Of a stretch of DNA of 64,000 bases, positions 21,429 to 32,273 are shown one piece after another. Below the pieces are notes generated by a model. That model had not been told where the DNA came from. It saw only the letters and a list, made by a program, of their open reading frames with translations, and searched no databases. Source of the stretch: Nyssa sinensis (lineage: Eukaryota > Streptophyta > Magnoliopsida > Cornales > Nyssaceae); the NCBI GenBank assembly GCA_008638375.1, contig CM018036.1, positions 17,547,300 through 17,611,299 of the forward strand. Direction: 5' to 3'. The position numbers and the translations under genes were made by a program. Numbering within the stretch: the stretch's first letter is position 1; each line of letters opens with the position of its first letter.

Positions 21429-22930
21429 CTAATCCTCTTTGGCAGCAAGCTATGACCGAAGAGTTACAAGCCCTTGAGAAAACACATACTTGGGACTTAG
21501 TTGATCTTCTTCCAAGGCAAAATGCAATGGGCAGCAAATAAATTTACAAAATCAAAACCCGCTCCAATGGTTCCATTGAACGGTACAAAGCTCGTTTCGT
21601 CGCCAAGAGATTTCAACAAGAATATGGAATTGATCATGAGAAAACTTTTGCCCCTATTGCCCGCCTCACTTTTGTTCGTAGTTTGCTTGCAGTCGTTGCT
21701 GTTCGCAAATGGTTGTTTCAGATGGATGCTAAAAATGCATTTTTGAATGGCGACCTTTAAGTAGAAGTTTTTATGCAACCCCCTTCTGGTTATGTCCATC
21801 TTCCTCACAAGGTCTATAAACTTCGTCGAGCTCTTTATAGCCTTAAGTAGGCTCCCCGCGCTTGGTTTGTGAAGTTCAGCTCAATTATTAGTGGCTGGAT
21901 TCACTTAAAGTTTGCTTAATTCTGCCCTCTTCATCCGTAAGACTAACCGTGGCTTTATTCTCTTGCTTCCTTATGTTGGCGATATGATCATCACTGGAAA
22001 AAATGACCCTTATTGGTATTATTGATCTCAAACAGTTTCTCGGTCAGCATTTTGAGATGAAGGATCTTGGCTCTCTTAATTATTTTCTCGGTCTTGAGAT
22101 CGCTTCTGACTCGAATGGTTATTATCTCTCTTAAGCCAAGTATGCCTTTGATATTCTTGCTCGCACAGGGCTCACTGATAGTAAGACGAACTCCTACACC
22201 ACTTCAGCTCAATATTCGACTCACTCCATTGGATGGCACCCCGCTACCCAATAAAACTTTGTATCGCCAATTGGTTGGGAGTCTTGTTTACCTTATTATT
22301 ACTAGGCCTGACATTGCTCATGTTGTTCATCTTGTGAGCCAGTTCCTATCTGTTCCTCGCTCTACTCATTATACTACAATTCTTCGCATTCTTCATTACG
22401 TCAAGGGCATTCTCTTCCATGGTCTTCATTTTTCAGCTCATTCCTCTTTTCACTTGCGTGCCTATTCTAATGCTGATTGGGTAGGTGATCTTATTGATCG
22501 TCGTTTCATCACATGTTTTTGCTTCTTCCTTGGTAATTCTCTAATTTCTTGGCGAAGCAAGAAACAGACAGTTATTGCCCGCTCTAGCACTGAAATAGAA
22601 AATCGTGCCATTGCCGATGCCACTCAAGAGCTCATCTAACTTCGTTGGCTTTTTAAAGACACGGGTTTGACCCATGCCTTTGCTACCCCTTTTCACTGTT
22701 ATAATCAAAGTGCTATCCAAATTGCCCACAATGATGTCTTTCATGAACGTACCAAACATATTGAGATTGACTGTCATTTCGTTCGCCAACACCTTCGTCA
22801 CGGTACTGTTCATCTCCTTTCGGTTTCCTCAGCTGACCAGGTTGCCGATATCTTCACTAAAGCTCACCCTCCTGGATGTCTTCATGATTTTGTTTCCAAA
22901 CTCAAGCTGGTTTCGCTTTTCCCATCTTAA
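21429..22930 (+). pseudogene. copia-2 reverse transcriptase and RNase H
   Basis: Reads NPLWQQAMTEELQALEKTHT, SIERYKARFVAKRFQQEYGI, FQMDAKNAFLNGDL, PRAWFVKF, then RNase H with SNADWVGDLIDRR, WRSKKQTVIARSSTEIE, HNDVFHERTKHIEIDCHFVR and DQVADIFTKA up to a TAA at 22928. The RT active site is YVGD (TATGTTGGCGAT, about 21972-21983) in place of YVDD. Stops include TAA for CAA at 21758 and 22132, TAG for CAG at 21847, and TAA for CAA at 22637. Several frameshifts lie between 21890 and 22190. Confidence 0.85.
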
Positions 22931-22944
22931 AGTTTGAGGGAGGA
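22930..22944 (+). other. copia-2 polypurine tract
   Basis: AAGTTTGAGGGAGGA immediately before the 3' LTR. Confidence 0.8.
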
Positions 22945-23173
22945 TGCTAGTTATATGTATTATATATGTGTATTAGAGTCTATACGTAGGGTTAGGGGTT
23001 CTAGTATTATTCTAGCATATTTTGTTTTCTTTTTCATTGTCTTCCTTGTGTTTAGTTTCTTATCATGTATGTCCTCTCACCTTCTGTATATAAAGGAGTC
23101 TCCCCTTGTAATATATTGTACTTAAGACATATATACATATATATTTCATTCGTTTCTCTCATCTCTGTCAACA
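22945..23173 (+). repeat. copia-2 3' LTR
   Basis: TGCTAGTTATATG... to ...CTGTCAACA; about 18 differences from the 5' LTR over 230 bp. Confidence 0.88.
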
Positions 23174-24060
23174 TCAAGGTCACTAAAGACACCAATGGCA
23201 GATTTAGGGGGGGAAAAAAAGGTAAAGCTCATGAATCTTGCTTGAAGAGCCACCTTCAACCAACCTATTACCTTCTTCATCCCTCTACCAAATGCAAACC
23301 GACTACATTTCCAAACCACTAGTTACCAAATTGACATATTAAATAAGAACTTTTGTGGAGTGACTCCCTTAAAAGCGAAAAGCTTCATTTAGTCAACTGA
23401 AACTTTATTTGTCTTAAAAATATTTGGGGGCTTTAATCTAAAAAATAAAAAATAAAAACTCATTTTTGCAATATTTCTACTTTGACCAAAAATGGATGGA
23501 AACTTCATTCAAACAACAAAGCCCTTTGGACTAGAGTCCTTTAAACAGTATCTCATGGGAAATCCATATTTAAAACTAGTATCATACTTGACTTCTCCTC
23601 TATGTAGAAGAGTATTTTGAATGGAACTACTTGTGTTAAGTCTATGTAAGTTTAAAATGGAAAATTGAGGGATAAGATCAAATTCTCTTATAGTATAATA
23701 TTTGGTTTAACAAAGCTACTACTCAAATTCTTGATCACATTAGAAATCTCAAAGTCATGGTCCATGAACAACATCATTATGATATTTCATGCCTTACAAA
23801 TCTCTTCCCTGTGCACTATATTTGCGAAATCCTTGGCACCCTTATACCCATTAATTCCAACATTCATAACAAATTAGTTTGTGCCATAAGCACAAATGGA
23901 TCCTTCACTACCAAGGCTCCATATAACTCTTTTGTTAAAACTACTATAACCCTTTTTGGACTAGAAAATCTGAATTAGGCACCGGCTAAGGAAGCTTAAC
24001 TACCTCTATAGAAACGTAAGACTTTTCTTTGGCTTGCGATTCATCAAGTCTTCTTTATTA
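23174..24060 (+). pseudogene. L1 LINE-B ORF2, continuation after copia-2
   Basis: Resumes with KVTKDTNGRF, then in shifting frames FNQPITFFIPLPNANRLHF, LNKNFCWSDSLKSEKLHLVNW (the L1 'ID-LNR-F-W ... K-HLV-W' block), KALWTRVL, DKIKFSYSI with FNKATTQILDHIRNL (the 'G-KI-FW-D-W' block), CAISTNGSFTTKAPYNSF (the 'G-FSVKSAY' block) and KRKTFLWLAIHQVFF ('K-KTFLW'). This is the C-terminal half of L1 ORF2, full of frameshifts. The last 75 bp are duplicated at 24474-24540 with the MITE. Confidence 0.65.
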
Positions 24061-24963
24061 GTAAATTATACTGATCTCTCATGAGGTTTCTGACAATTAT
24101 ACTAACATTTTTATTTTACTTTACAATATACAGATATTCTTTCCATTAAAAGTTTTTTTTTCAAAATGACAAAATTGTCCATTTTATTTATTTATTTTTG
24201 CATTTTTTTTAATTTTGACCAAAATTTTCTAACTTTTTTTTAAAGTTTATTATATAAAAATAAATTTACGATATTTGTATTAATATTAATTTGAAAAATG
24301 AAAAGAAATTAGTCAAAATTTAAAAAATTGGAAAAAAAAAAACATGAAAGGAGTATATTTGTCATTTTAAAAAAAATGACTGGAAAATATATTTATCTGT
24401 ATATTATATAAAGAACGAGAGGTCAGTATAATTTTAAAAATCTAAAAAAAAATATAATTTATCAGCTAAGGAAGCTTAACTACCTCCAGAAATGTAAGAC
24501 TTTTCATTGGCTCGCGATTCATTAAGTCTTCTTTATTGGTAAATTATACTGACATTCTTGTTTTACCTGACAATATACAGGTATTCCCTCCAGTAAAATT
24601 TTTTCTTCAAAATGACAAAATTGTTCTTTTTATTTATTTATTTTTGTATTTTTTTTTATTTTGACTAATTTTTTCTAACTTTTTTTTAAAGTTTATTATT
24701 ATTATTATTTTATATAAAAATAAATTTAAGCTAAATAAATTATTTTTATTTTATATAAAAAATTTAAGGTTTTTATCAATATTAATTTGGAAAATGAAAA
24801 GGAATTGGTCAAAATTTTAAAAATTGGAAAAAAAAAACATGAAAGGAGCTTATTTGTCATTTTGAAGAAAAAATTGATTGGATAAAATATTTGTATATTG
24901 TCAAGTAAAGAATGAGAGGTCAGTATAATTTCAAAAATCTCAAGAAAAACTAGTATAATTTAT
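23984..24963. repeat. 490-bp tandem duplication (LINE end + MITE)
   Basis: Units 23984-24473 and 24474-24963 each comprise about 75 bp of LINE-B (ctaaggaagcttaactacct...) plus a MITE of about 410 bp. Identity looks roughly 85%, so the duplication is old. Confidence 0.8.
24058..24473. mobile_element. MULE-like MITE, copy A
   Basis: Long inverted termini: GTAAATTATACTGATCTCTC...TGAGGTTTCTGACAATTATACT at the left and, on the other strand, AAATTATA...AAATTATACTGACCTCTCG from the right, with the mirrored words ATATACAGATA and CAAAATGACAAA towards the centre. It is AT-rich with no coding, about 415 bp. Related copies occur at 24538-24975, 30911-31100, 31612-32060 and 34354-34705. Confidence 0.7.
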
Positions 24964-24975
24964 TATTTTTTATTT
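24538..24975. mobile_element. MULE-like MITE, copy B
   Basis: Same inverted termini (GGTAAATTATACTGAC ... GTATAATTTATTA). The LINE-B sequence before it ends TTCTTTATT and after it starts TTTTTTATT, a 9-bp duplication with one mismatch, the size expected of Mutator-like elements. LINE-B coding resumes right after it. Confidence 0.65.
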
Positions 24976-24979
24976 ATTC

Positions 24980-25310
24980 AAAATATAATTAAAGAAAACC
25001 TTTGTCCCAAACGTGGCCTTGCCTATGAAGACTCTAGTCATGCTCTCAAAATCCCCTATTGCCCAAAAAAGAAAGCAAATAAAAAATGAGACTCAAATTT
25101 TAACGAGGCTAAAGATAACAATCTCCAACTTGATAATCTTACCATCCTTGTCATCGTCTCGCACATTTCGTTGACCCGTAATAAGGTGCTCTTCAAAATT
25201 TTTGAGCCTCACCTATATTCTCAACTCATTTCTATCTCAAATCTTGTTAACGACCTCATTGAAAGTTTTGCTATGCAAACCAAGATCAACCCAATTAGTA
25301 GTTTCTAGAA
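24980..25310 (+). pseudogene. L1 LINE-B, C-terminal tail after the MITE
   Basis: Reads NIIKENLCPKRGLAYEDSSH with ALKIPYCPKK, the 'C-RC....E-S-HAL--CP-A' zinc-ribbon block of plant L1 ORF2. It then reads VSHISLTRNKVLFKI ('W--RN---F'). No poly(A) tail is seen; the end is approximate. Confidence 0.6.
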
Positions 25311-25748
25311 TATTTGATGAGGATTAGTATAGCTCACTAATCAAAATTGACACAATTCGGTATTAACCCAATAATTCGGTATTAACCCAATACCGTAGAA
25401 TAAGGGCAATTTGATAATTTTACCTTATAGAAAAAAACCACATAATGGTGGAAAATGGGGATGAGTGTGAAAATTAAAATATACTCCAATTAAAATGAAA
25501 TAAAATATGTAAGTGAATAATAATATTGTTTAAGTTGGTCAGTAAAATTAAGAAATTAACCCGACAGAAATGGAGATCATGTTTAGTGGGACTTAAAAAT
25601 ATTTTAATTAATAAAATAACACTAACGACTTTAACCGTGATTAAAATGAGGTTGAGGCTTTTAAGTTAGTAAAATAATAGAGTAATTGAGGGTAAATTGT
25701 GGAAACTAGCAAAAGAAGGGTGATTTGGTTAATTAAAACGAAGGGCCT

Positions 25749-25787
<39 letters not shown>

Positions 25788-27258
25788 AACACTTGAGAGA
25801 GAAAAATCCCTTTTTTTCTCCCTACATTTGGCTGTAGCTCCTCCTCTCCCATTCCCCCTTCTTTTCATCTCTTTTCTCCATTCATTGATTCAATACAAAT
25901 TGGGTCTTTTGCTAAAAAGGGTACCTACTCAACAATAGCTACCCATGGACATGGATGGTGGGGAATCTCAACTTGGTGAAGGATTGCAAACTAGAGTTTG
26001 GTAAAATCTTCATTTGTTTGTTCGTTTGGAAAGGTGATTGAATAAATTAGTTCTTATAATCTTGGAAAGCTTGTGTTTGAAAAAAAAAAAGAACGAGCTC
26101 ACTAATAATACCAGGAGTAAATAATAATTCCATAGCATGGATAAAATAATAAGAGGAGAGAAGTGAGATTACTAATCCTATCACTATTAGTGAAAAGAAT
26201 AACTAATCCACCCTTATTTAATCCATGAAATAAACATGGCCGATTATATGGATTGGTCTCTTAAACTACAACCCAGTCATATTGAATCTACGAAAAATAT
26301 TATCGTTAGTCGTGAGTGTGAAAATTCACGATTAATTGACGCGTGTATTACACTCACCAATATCATGCGTGCATTAATCAGATTGCGAGTGATGATCACT
26401 TAAGACTCACGGTATCATTTCTCTTGAATCTATGTTATGAGCTTGAATGCCCTATTGCTGAGGCCTAGGACATTGACTAGTGCTTCTTATTATTGCCCCT
26501 TTAAAGCTCTGATAAAGACTTTGGTGGCTTCTAGAAATCTCTATTCTGGCCATGCATTTAATTTAAATGTATGAGAATGAGATGGGATGGTTGGATACCC
26601 TGGTGGATGTGTGCGTGTGTGACCATATGGAATATATTTATATTTACATGGGATATATGGAAATGAAAAGCAATCAAATTGAGAAGTTATAAAGTATTAA
26701 CCTGTTGGAACCAATGCTTGTCTACTTTAATCATGATTTTAGAGTGAACTAAGGCTATGTATTGTTGTGCACGTGATTGGGTGATGTGGGCCGTGGCCGT
26801 CCTGGGATGGCCCCGGGGGAGGCCATTTAGATTGTGCTCCATCAAAAATTAAAATATTTTTATAACAGTGCTACTATATATATATATATATATATATATT
26901 CCCCCTCCTCCCCAAACACATAATCTCGGTCCCCCATTGAATATGATAACTAATGTGGAGGGGGCAGGGCCTTAAATTGAGAGATGGACATGAGAAATTG
27001 AGCAACAGAAGGATTGGATTGAAAATAATAATTACTAGAAAGATGTTGGGAACTTGGGATATAATTTGTTAGTGCCTTGTCTTGTGAAATACTCAAATCC
27101 TTGTACTGGGCCTTGTTGTGATGAATTTGTAATAATGTAAACCCTTGAAATTATCCTGAGATCTTGGGAATGTATTACGTATTCACGCAACACTATGCAT
27201 AAGCCACCATGTCATGTTTTACTAGGCAGCTGTGCTCACTCCAAACATTTATACGTTA
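25311..27258. other. Unassigned repeat-like DNA
   Basis: A direct repeat of 'attcggtattaacccaata' lies at about 25355-25393, a GA tract at 25751-25784 and a TA tract near 26875-26900. The layout (long AT-rich 5' part, GA-rich leader, no coding) resembles a gypsy LTR, but no matching partner, TG...CA ends or target duplication could be fixed. Confidence 0.35.
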
Positions 27259-27677
27259 TGTTAATGTAATATTTCTATCCCACATAGATTGAGTAGGAAT
27301 AGTTTAATTAGTATGTAAGATATTACAAGGTTTAGAGTAATTTTAATGTATGTGTCATTTGATATGTCAATTTCATAATTTGACATTGATGTAAAATTTA
27401 CCACTTTACGCTATTTTTTCAAGTAAATGCCAGACGAAGGTAGTGTACACCCTACTTTTTTAAGAAAAAATAGTTGTGTTAAAAAATAGCATTTTAACAT
27501 TAGAATAAAGTTGTCAAAAATTTGATATTTTTATCCTGTAGCAATGCCAAAATATAAATTTGGCATGGATGAAATAACATTTAGTATTGGAAATGCTCTC
27601 ACTGCTAATCATTTGAGCTTAAGCTTAATGTTGTGAAATTTTTTAAGTTATTGGGATAGCGAGCTTGGAGCGTTACA
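27259..27677 (+). repeat. 5' LTR of a TCCCACAT-type retroelement
   Basis: Starts TGTTAATGTAATATTTCTAT and carries CCCACATAGATTGAG, the start signature of a common small plant LTR family (TGTTAA..TCCCACATCG). It ends GCGTTACA directly before a PBS. About 264 bp of it is an inserted MITE, so the LTR itself is near 155 bp. No 3' LTR was found in the window. Confidence 0.55.
27335..27598. mobile_element. Tourist-like MITE inside the LTR
   Basis: Ends GAGTAATTTTAATG and, on the other strand, GAGCATTTCCAATAC; flanked by TTA and TCA (PIF/Harbinger elements duplicate TWA). 264 bp, AT-rich, non-coding. Confidence 0.5.
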
Positions 27678-27679
27678 AA

Positions 27680-27693
27680 TGGTATTACAGCCA
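27680..27693 (+). other. Primer binding site, diverged
   Basis: TGGTATTACAGCCA, two changes from TGGTATCAGAGCCA, 2 bp after the LTR. Confidence 0.65.
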
Positions 27694-27802
27694 GCTCTCA
27701 AAGGATAGAGGCTCTAGAGTGTTTTAAATTGGTTTTTGTGATGCTTTTGTTTTTTCGTCAATTATTCTTATTTTAGGCAACCTTTTTTAACAACACTCCT
27801 AA

Positions 27803-28472
27803 GAGCAACTCCAAAGCGAGTTGTTATTTTGGGATACCAAAAAATCTATTTGCAATTTTGAACAGTGTTATGACACTTTTGAATTATAAATCTACTCCAA
27901 TGACAGGTGCCAAAATAGGGTGCCATTTTAATCTTTTAATATTTTTTTATTAAAAAAATGTAATTAAACTTAACTGTTATATTTTAATGGGTATATTTTT
28001 CATAACGGTTTAATTTAAATTAATTTTTTAAATTAAATTACAAAAATTAATTTAATTTAAAAAATTAATTTAAATTCTAACAATTAACTAAATTAAAAAA
28101 ATTATTTAATTATAAAAATTAGTTAAATAAATAAAATCATCCTAAATTTATAGAATTATTTTCCGAGTGATTTTCTAGGCTTTGGTAAGTTTTCTCTTCA
28201 CAAGCCTTCTGTATTTATAGAATTCTTTGTTGAAATAAAACCGTTGGAATGTTAGCCGTTGTAACAGTAAAAGTCGAAATGATTCCAACCGTCGAATGGT
28301 ATCCCTCCCTTTTCTCTATCCAAGGTTTGTAAAAATGGCACCCTAGAATGTTAGGTGTCATTTTGCAACCGTAGATACCACCTCTGTTGGAGTGAAAAAT
28401 TTTGAATTTGGGGTACCGTTTGGATAGTTATGAATTTAAAATCTCAAATGACACTCCGCATTAGAGTTGCTC
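27803..28472. mobile_element. PIF/Harbinger-like non-autonomous element, 670 bp
   Basis: Inverted ends GAGCAACTCCAAAGCGAGT and (opposite strand) GAGCAACTCTAATGCGGAGT, flanked by TAA (27800-27802 and 28473-28475), the 3-bp site of PIF/Harbinger elements. Further mirrored words occur inside (gtgccaaaatagggtgccatt / aatggcaccctagaatg). No transposase is encoded. It sits in the leader of the LTR element that starts at 27259. Confidence 0.75.
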
Positions 28473-28475
28473 TAA

Positions 28476-28913
28476 AGTGTCGTAGTTGTGATTAAAGTTG
28501 CCACCCTCAACCTTGGGTAGCCCATCATGGTTTGGGCCAAAACATATTAATACACAGTTTGGGCCCAAGAACATTTCACCTTGAAACACTCTTCCAAACT
28601 TAAGCTCTAGATAGACACACAATAAACTTAGTAGCTACATTTCGTCCCTTTGTCCAGTGGTGGAAGGGGCACCTGAATTTTGAAAAAAATGTTGGGATTA
28701 GATTGATATTTGAAACGTTTTGCAAAATTCTTTTAAAGCTGCCCCCCACTAAATATATATATTTTTTAAAACTTCCCCTACTAATTTTGTAATTGGTCAC
28801 ATCGGAAATTGACATGTACTAAACAAAAAAAGAGTGAGAGATGCTATTTCGTTTTTTAGATGTTATTTAAGTTGTTTTGCTTTTGTTGAGTTTTAAGCAC
28901 TAACTTTTGATAT

Positions 28914-28953
<40 letters not shown>

Positions 28954-30355
28954 TTTTTTTTCTTATCTTTATTATTCAATTTATTTTGTATTTTCAGTTG
29001 GTGATTTAGTGATTAAAGTAATAACTAATGATTTTTTTCTTCTTTCTTTTTAGCATTCAAAACATGTCATACAATGGTTCTTAATATTACCTTTTTTTTT
29101 TAGGGTAAAAAGAGCGAAAGAATTGTCTTAAAATTACTTGGAAAATAAATGATTAGAAAGAGTAGAACAAAAGTACCATCACGCGGCCTTAATAGATATT
29201 TAGATCCTAAATAGCCAATTATACTTTGTCTCTATTTCCATAACTTATCCAAATATAAAACTCTTAAATTAATTCATACGAATACTCTATGAAGTATTTA
29301 AAAAGAGAAAATAAAAACCTTGAAAACAAAAAGAAACATCTATGTTTGTTGAACAAGAAGTGGCTCTGCTCACGGTATTTCTAAAAACTAAAAGCTTTGA
29401 TATTTCTATTATTATTTAGTTAATTTTTCAAATAATATTTTACGAAATCAACTTTATTCTGTGGTGAAAATTTTTAATTCTATTATTTAATAATTAATTT
29501 TAAAAAAAATCCTCTATAATATTAGAATAAAAAAATACATATGCTTATGTATATATTATAGAAAAATTACTAGTAACATTAAATTTCTAGTAAATAAATA
29601 CATAAATAGGAGTTTTATTATAATTTAAATTGGATATAATAGTTTTTTTTTTTTTTATAAATATTCATCACCCTTACAAATATTTATGTATTTCCTATTT
29701 TTTATTGTAAAAATCGTATACTTGTATGATAATTTTTTTTAAAAAAAATATTGTAAAATTTAATAATTAGTATTTCTATTGATTAATAATTTTTGAGTTT
29801 TCTAACATTTATTAAGTGTTAGAGGATTAACAATCTCATGTACAATATCAACTATCCAATTTTCAAGTTCAAAAGAAACTATTACTCCTTTATATTTACA
29901 AATACCAATCAAAATTAAAACTTATCTTTTCTTACTTTTTTAGTTGAAACTTAAAGGAAGAGATGTGGATAAGGAAAAAAATTGTTTCAAATGCTAAATC
30001 AAGTATCTGATTTAAAAAAAAATACTAACTAGACTAATTTTATTTATGTTTGAGAATTTAATTTTTATGAATTATTTATATGTGAATATTATATTTTATT
30101 TTGTTTTAAAAATTATCATATTTTTCGTTTTCAATAATTGAAAATACATATAATAACAATTAACTTTTATAGATTTTATTAAAATAAAATTTGATTTTAT
30201 TAGTAGTAACTCAAAATTCTAACTCCGCCCTTGCCCATGAGCATGGATCTCGTATGTGAATGAACGCGTGCACAAATATAGAATTATGACAATTAACACA
30301 TTAAGTTAGAAAACATGACAAAAGATACAGTCAAGGAATCATCATTGGCTTACCC
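28476..30355. other. AT-rich DNA, no gene seen
   Basis: Contains a CA tract (28914-28935) running into TA repeats (28936-28951). The phrase 'cagtttgggcccaagaacatt' (28555-28575) recurs with two changes at 43315-43335. Otherwise featureless. Confidence 0.55.
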
Positions 30356-30372
30356 AAGATATAGCTTGACTA

Positions 30373-30566
30373 ATCTCCCGGGAGTGTGGTTGAGCAGTAA
30401 AGATATTGAGGATAAAATTGAAGTATCTCGAGTTCGACTCTCTTCTGTACCGATCGTTGGTAACTAGAGTTTAAAGGGTTGAGTTGACGATTATTGAGAG
30501 AAGAACTTAATCTGATACGCGTAAAATGATTCGAAATACTCTCTAAACGACTCATAAAAAGAAAAA
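30373..30566 (+). mobile_element. tRNA-derived SINE with 17-bp target duplication
   Basis: An RNA polymerase III A box (GTGTGGTTGAGCAGTA, about 30384) and B box (GAGTTCGACTC, 30430-30440) stand about 46 bp apart. The body ends in an A-rich tail (ataaaaagaaaa). The direct repeat aagatatagcttgacta occurs exactly on both sides (30356-30372 and 30567-30583). These are the hallmarks of a SINE moved by LINE machinery. The 3' part was later copied in the 696-bp tandem duplication, so a B-box-only copy lies at about 31101-31265. Confidence 0.8.
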
Positions 30567-31796
30567 AAGATATAGCTTGACTAGTTTACGAGTACGAATT
30601 TCTAGTTATAAACAAGTCAAAAGTATAAAAAAGGTTTTGCAAATTTAGATCAAAGATATTTACAATAAAGAATCTACATTAAATTTCAAGTTTGCCTAGT
30701 CAAGATTGTCCCAATCAGTTAAGCCACTTCAAGCACGTTCAACATTTCTCATCACTCCTTGCCTTAATTTTCCAAAACAACCATCACTTTAAGCATACAT
30801 CAGTTGGAAAAAATGAACTTAATGTGGAAGAAGGCACAAGATCTCCCAAACCATTTGATTTCCACCACATTTTTCTCGTTCATATGGGGCAAAAAAATAA
30901 AAAAGTAAAAAAGTAAAAGATAAATTACACTAACATTTTTTTGAGGTTTTGGACAATTACGATGACCTATAATTTTATCAACAAATTATAGATACCCTTC
31001 CCTAATTAATTTGTTTTTTCAAAATGACAAAACTGCTTATTTCATTTTTTTTATTTTTTTATTTTGCTAATATTTTCGAACCTTTTTTATAAAATGTTTT
31101 ATTGAGGATAAAATTAAAATATCTCGAGTTCGATTCTCCTTTGTACCGATCGTTGGTAACTAGAGTTTAAAGGGTTGAGTTGACAATTATCGAGAAAAGA
31201 ACTTAATCTGATGCACGTAAGAAGACTCAAAATACTCCCTAAACGACTCATAAAAAGAAAAAAAAGATATAATTTGACTAGTTTTAGAGTATGAATTTTT
31301 AGTTATAAACAAGTCAAAAGTATAAACAAGGTTTTGCAAATTTAGATCAAAGATGTTTACAATAAAGAATCTACATTAAATTTCAAGTTTGCCTAGTCAA
31401 GTTTGCCCCAATCAGTTAAGCCACTTCAAGCACGTTCAACATTTCTTATCACTTCTTTCCTTAATTTTCCAAAACAACCATCACTTTAAGCATACATCAG
31501 TTGGAAAAAATGAACTTAACGTGGAAAAAGGCACAAGATCTCCCAAACCATTTGATTTCCACCACATTTTTCTCATTCATATAGGGCCAAAAAAAAAAAA
31601 AAAAAAAACAAAGGGTAAATTATACTAATTTTTTTTTTTTGAGGTTTTGGACAATTACAATGGCCTCCAATATTTTTAACAAACTATAAATACCCTTTTC
31701 TAATTAATTTTTTTTTCTTCTAAATAACAAAACTGTCTATTTCATATTTTTTTTTTTGCAATTTTTCAATTTTGCTAATATTTTCTAACTTTTTTT
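30405..31796. repeat. Tandem duplication, two 696-bp units
   Basis: Unit 1 is 30405-31100 and unit 2 is 31101-31796. Each holds the SINE 3' part, about 350 bp of unique DNA and the left end of a MITE. In unit 1 the MITE is cut off at ...aaatgttttatt; in unit 2 it continues to its far end. The break points lie inside the SINE and inside the MITE, which dates the duplication after both. The matching 70-80-codon frames in each unit lack an ATG and are not called genes. Confidence 0.88.
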
Positions 31797-32060
31797 TATA
31801 AAATGTTTTATTTATATAAAAATAATATAAAGTGAATAACTTATTTTTATTTTATACAAAAATAAGTTTAATATTTTAATCAATATTTATTTGAAAATGA
31901 TAAAAAAATTGATCAAAATCGAAAAAATGTATAAAAAATTTAGAAAGAGACAATTTTGTCATTTAATAAAAAAAATGATTGGAATAAAATATTTGTAATT
32001 TATTAAGTAAAATAAGAAAAGTAAGTACAATTTAAAAAATTTTAAAAAAGACCGGTATAA
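31612..32060. mobile_element. MULE-like MITE, copy D
   Basis: GTAAATTATACTAA...TTGAGGTTTTGGACAATTAC at the left, ...ACCGGTATAATTTAC at the right; same family as 24058-24975. The truncated sister is at 30911-31100. Confidence 0.65.
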
Positions 32061-32273
32061 TTTACAGAAATTTTATGAAACATTAGTTTAATTTACTCAA
32101 AAATTATCAATCAATTCATGCTTATGTCTACATTATGTAGACTTGACTAATTGGAGGTGATCACTTGGTCATCTCGTTCTTCGCGGACAGGACCATACTG
32201 AAATGCATTTGGATTTTTGCGTTGATTTGGTCTATTTTTTTTCATTGTTAGGCACTGCTGCGACTGTGCAGCG

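Larger units (their letters stand above)
14252..23173 (+). mobile_element. copia-2: old Ty1/copia element split by a solo LTR
   Basis: LTRs are at 14252-14481 and 22945-23173 (about 8% different, so an old insertion). PBS TGGTATCAGAGCC follows the left LTR and a purine tract precedes the right one. Between them are gag, protease, integrase (to 17847), a 3.58-kb inserted solo LTR, then RT and RNase H (21429-22930). Removing the insert and its duplicated site gives about 5.3 kb, normal for copia. Target duplication is weak (ACTAC/ACATC if the LTR ends at ...TGTCA), but joining the flanks this way restores the LINE-B reading LIHYKVTK. The coding region has at least ten stops. Confidence 0.9.

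Noticed and set aside
25699..25938. 79-codon frame across a GA tract as a gene start
   Set aside because: The Glu-Arg repeat is just the microsatellite and the rest has no family match.
30384..30440. A and B boxes as a genuine tRNA gene
   Set aside because: The sequence does not fold as a cloverleaf, continues for about 130 bp after the B box and is flanked by a 17-bp duplication: a SINE.
30692..31628. Two similar 74-79-codon frames that look like a duplicated small gene
   Set aside because: They start at TTG, not ATG, lie in both units of the 696-bp duplication, and end in poly-A/Lys. Their similarity is explained by the DNA duplication.
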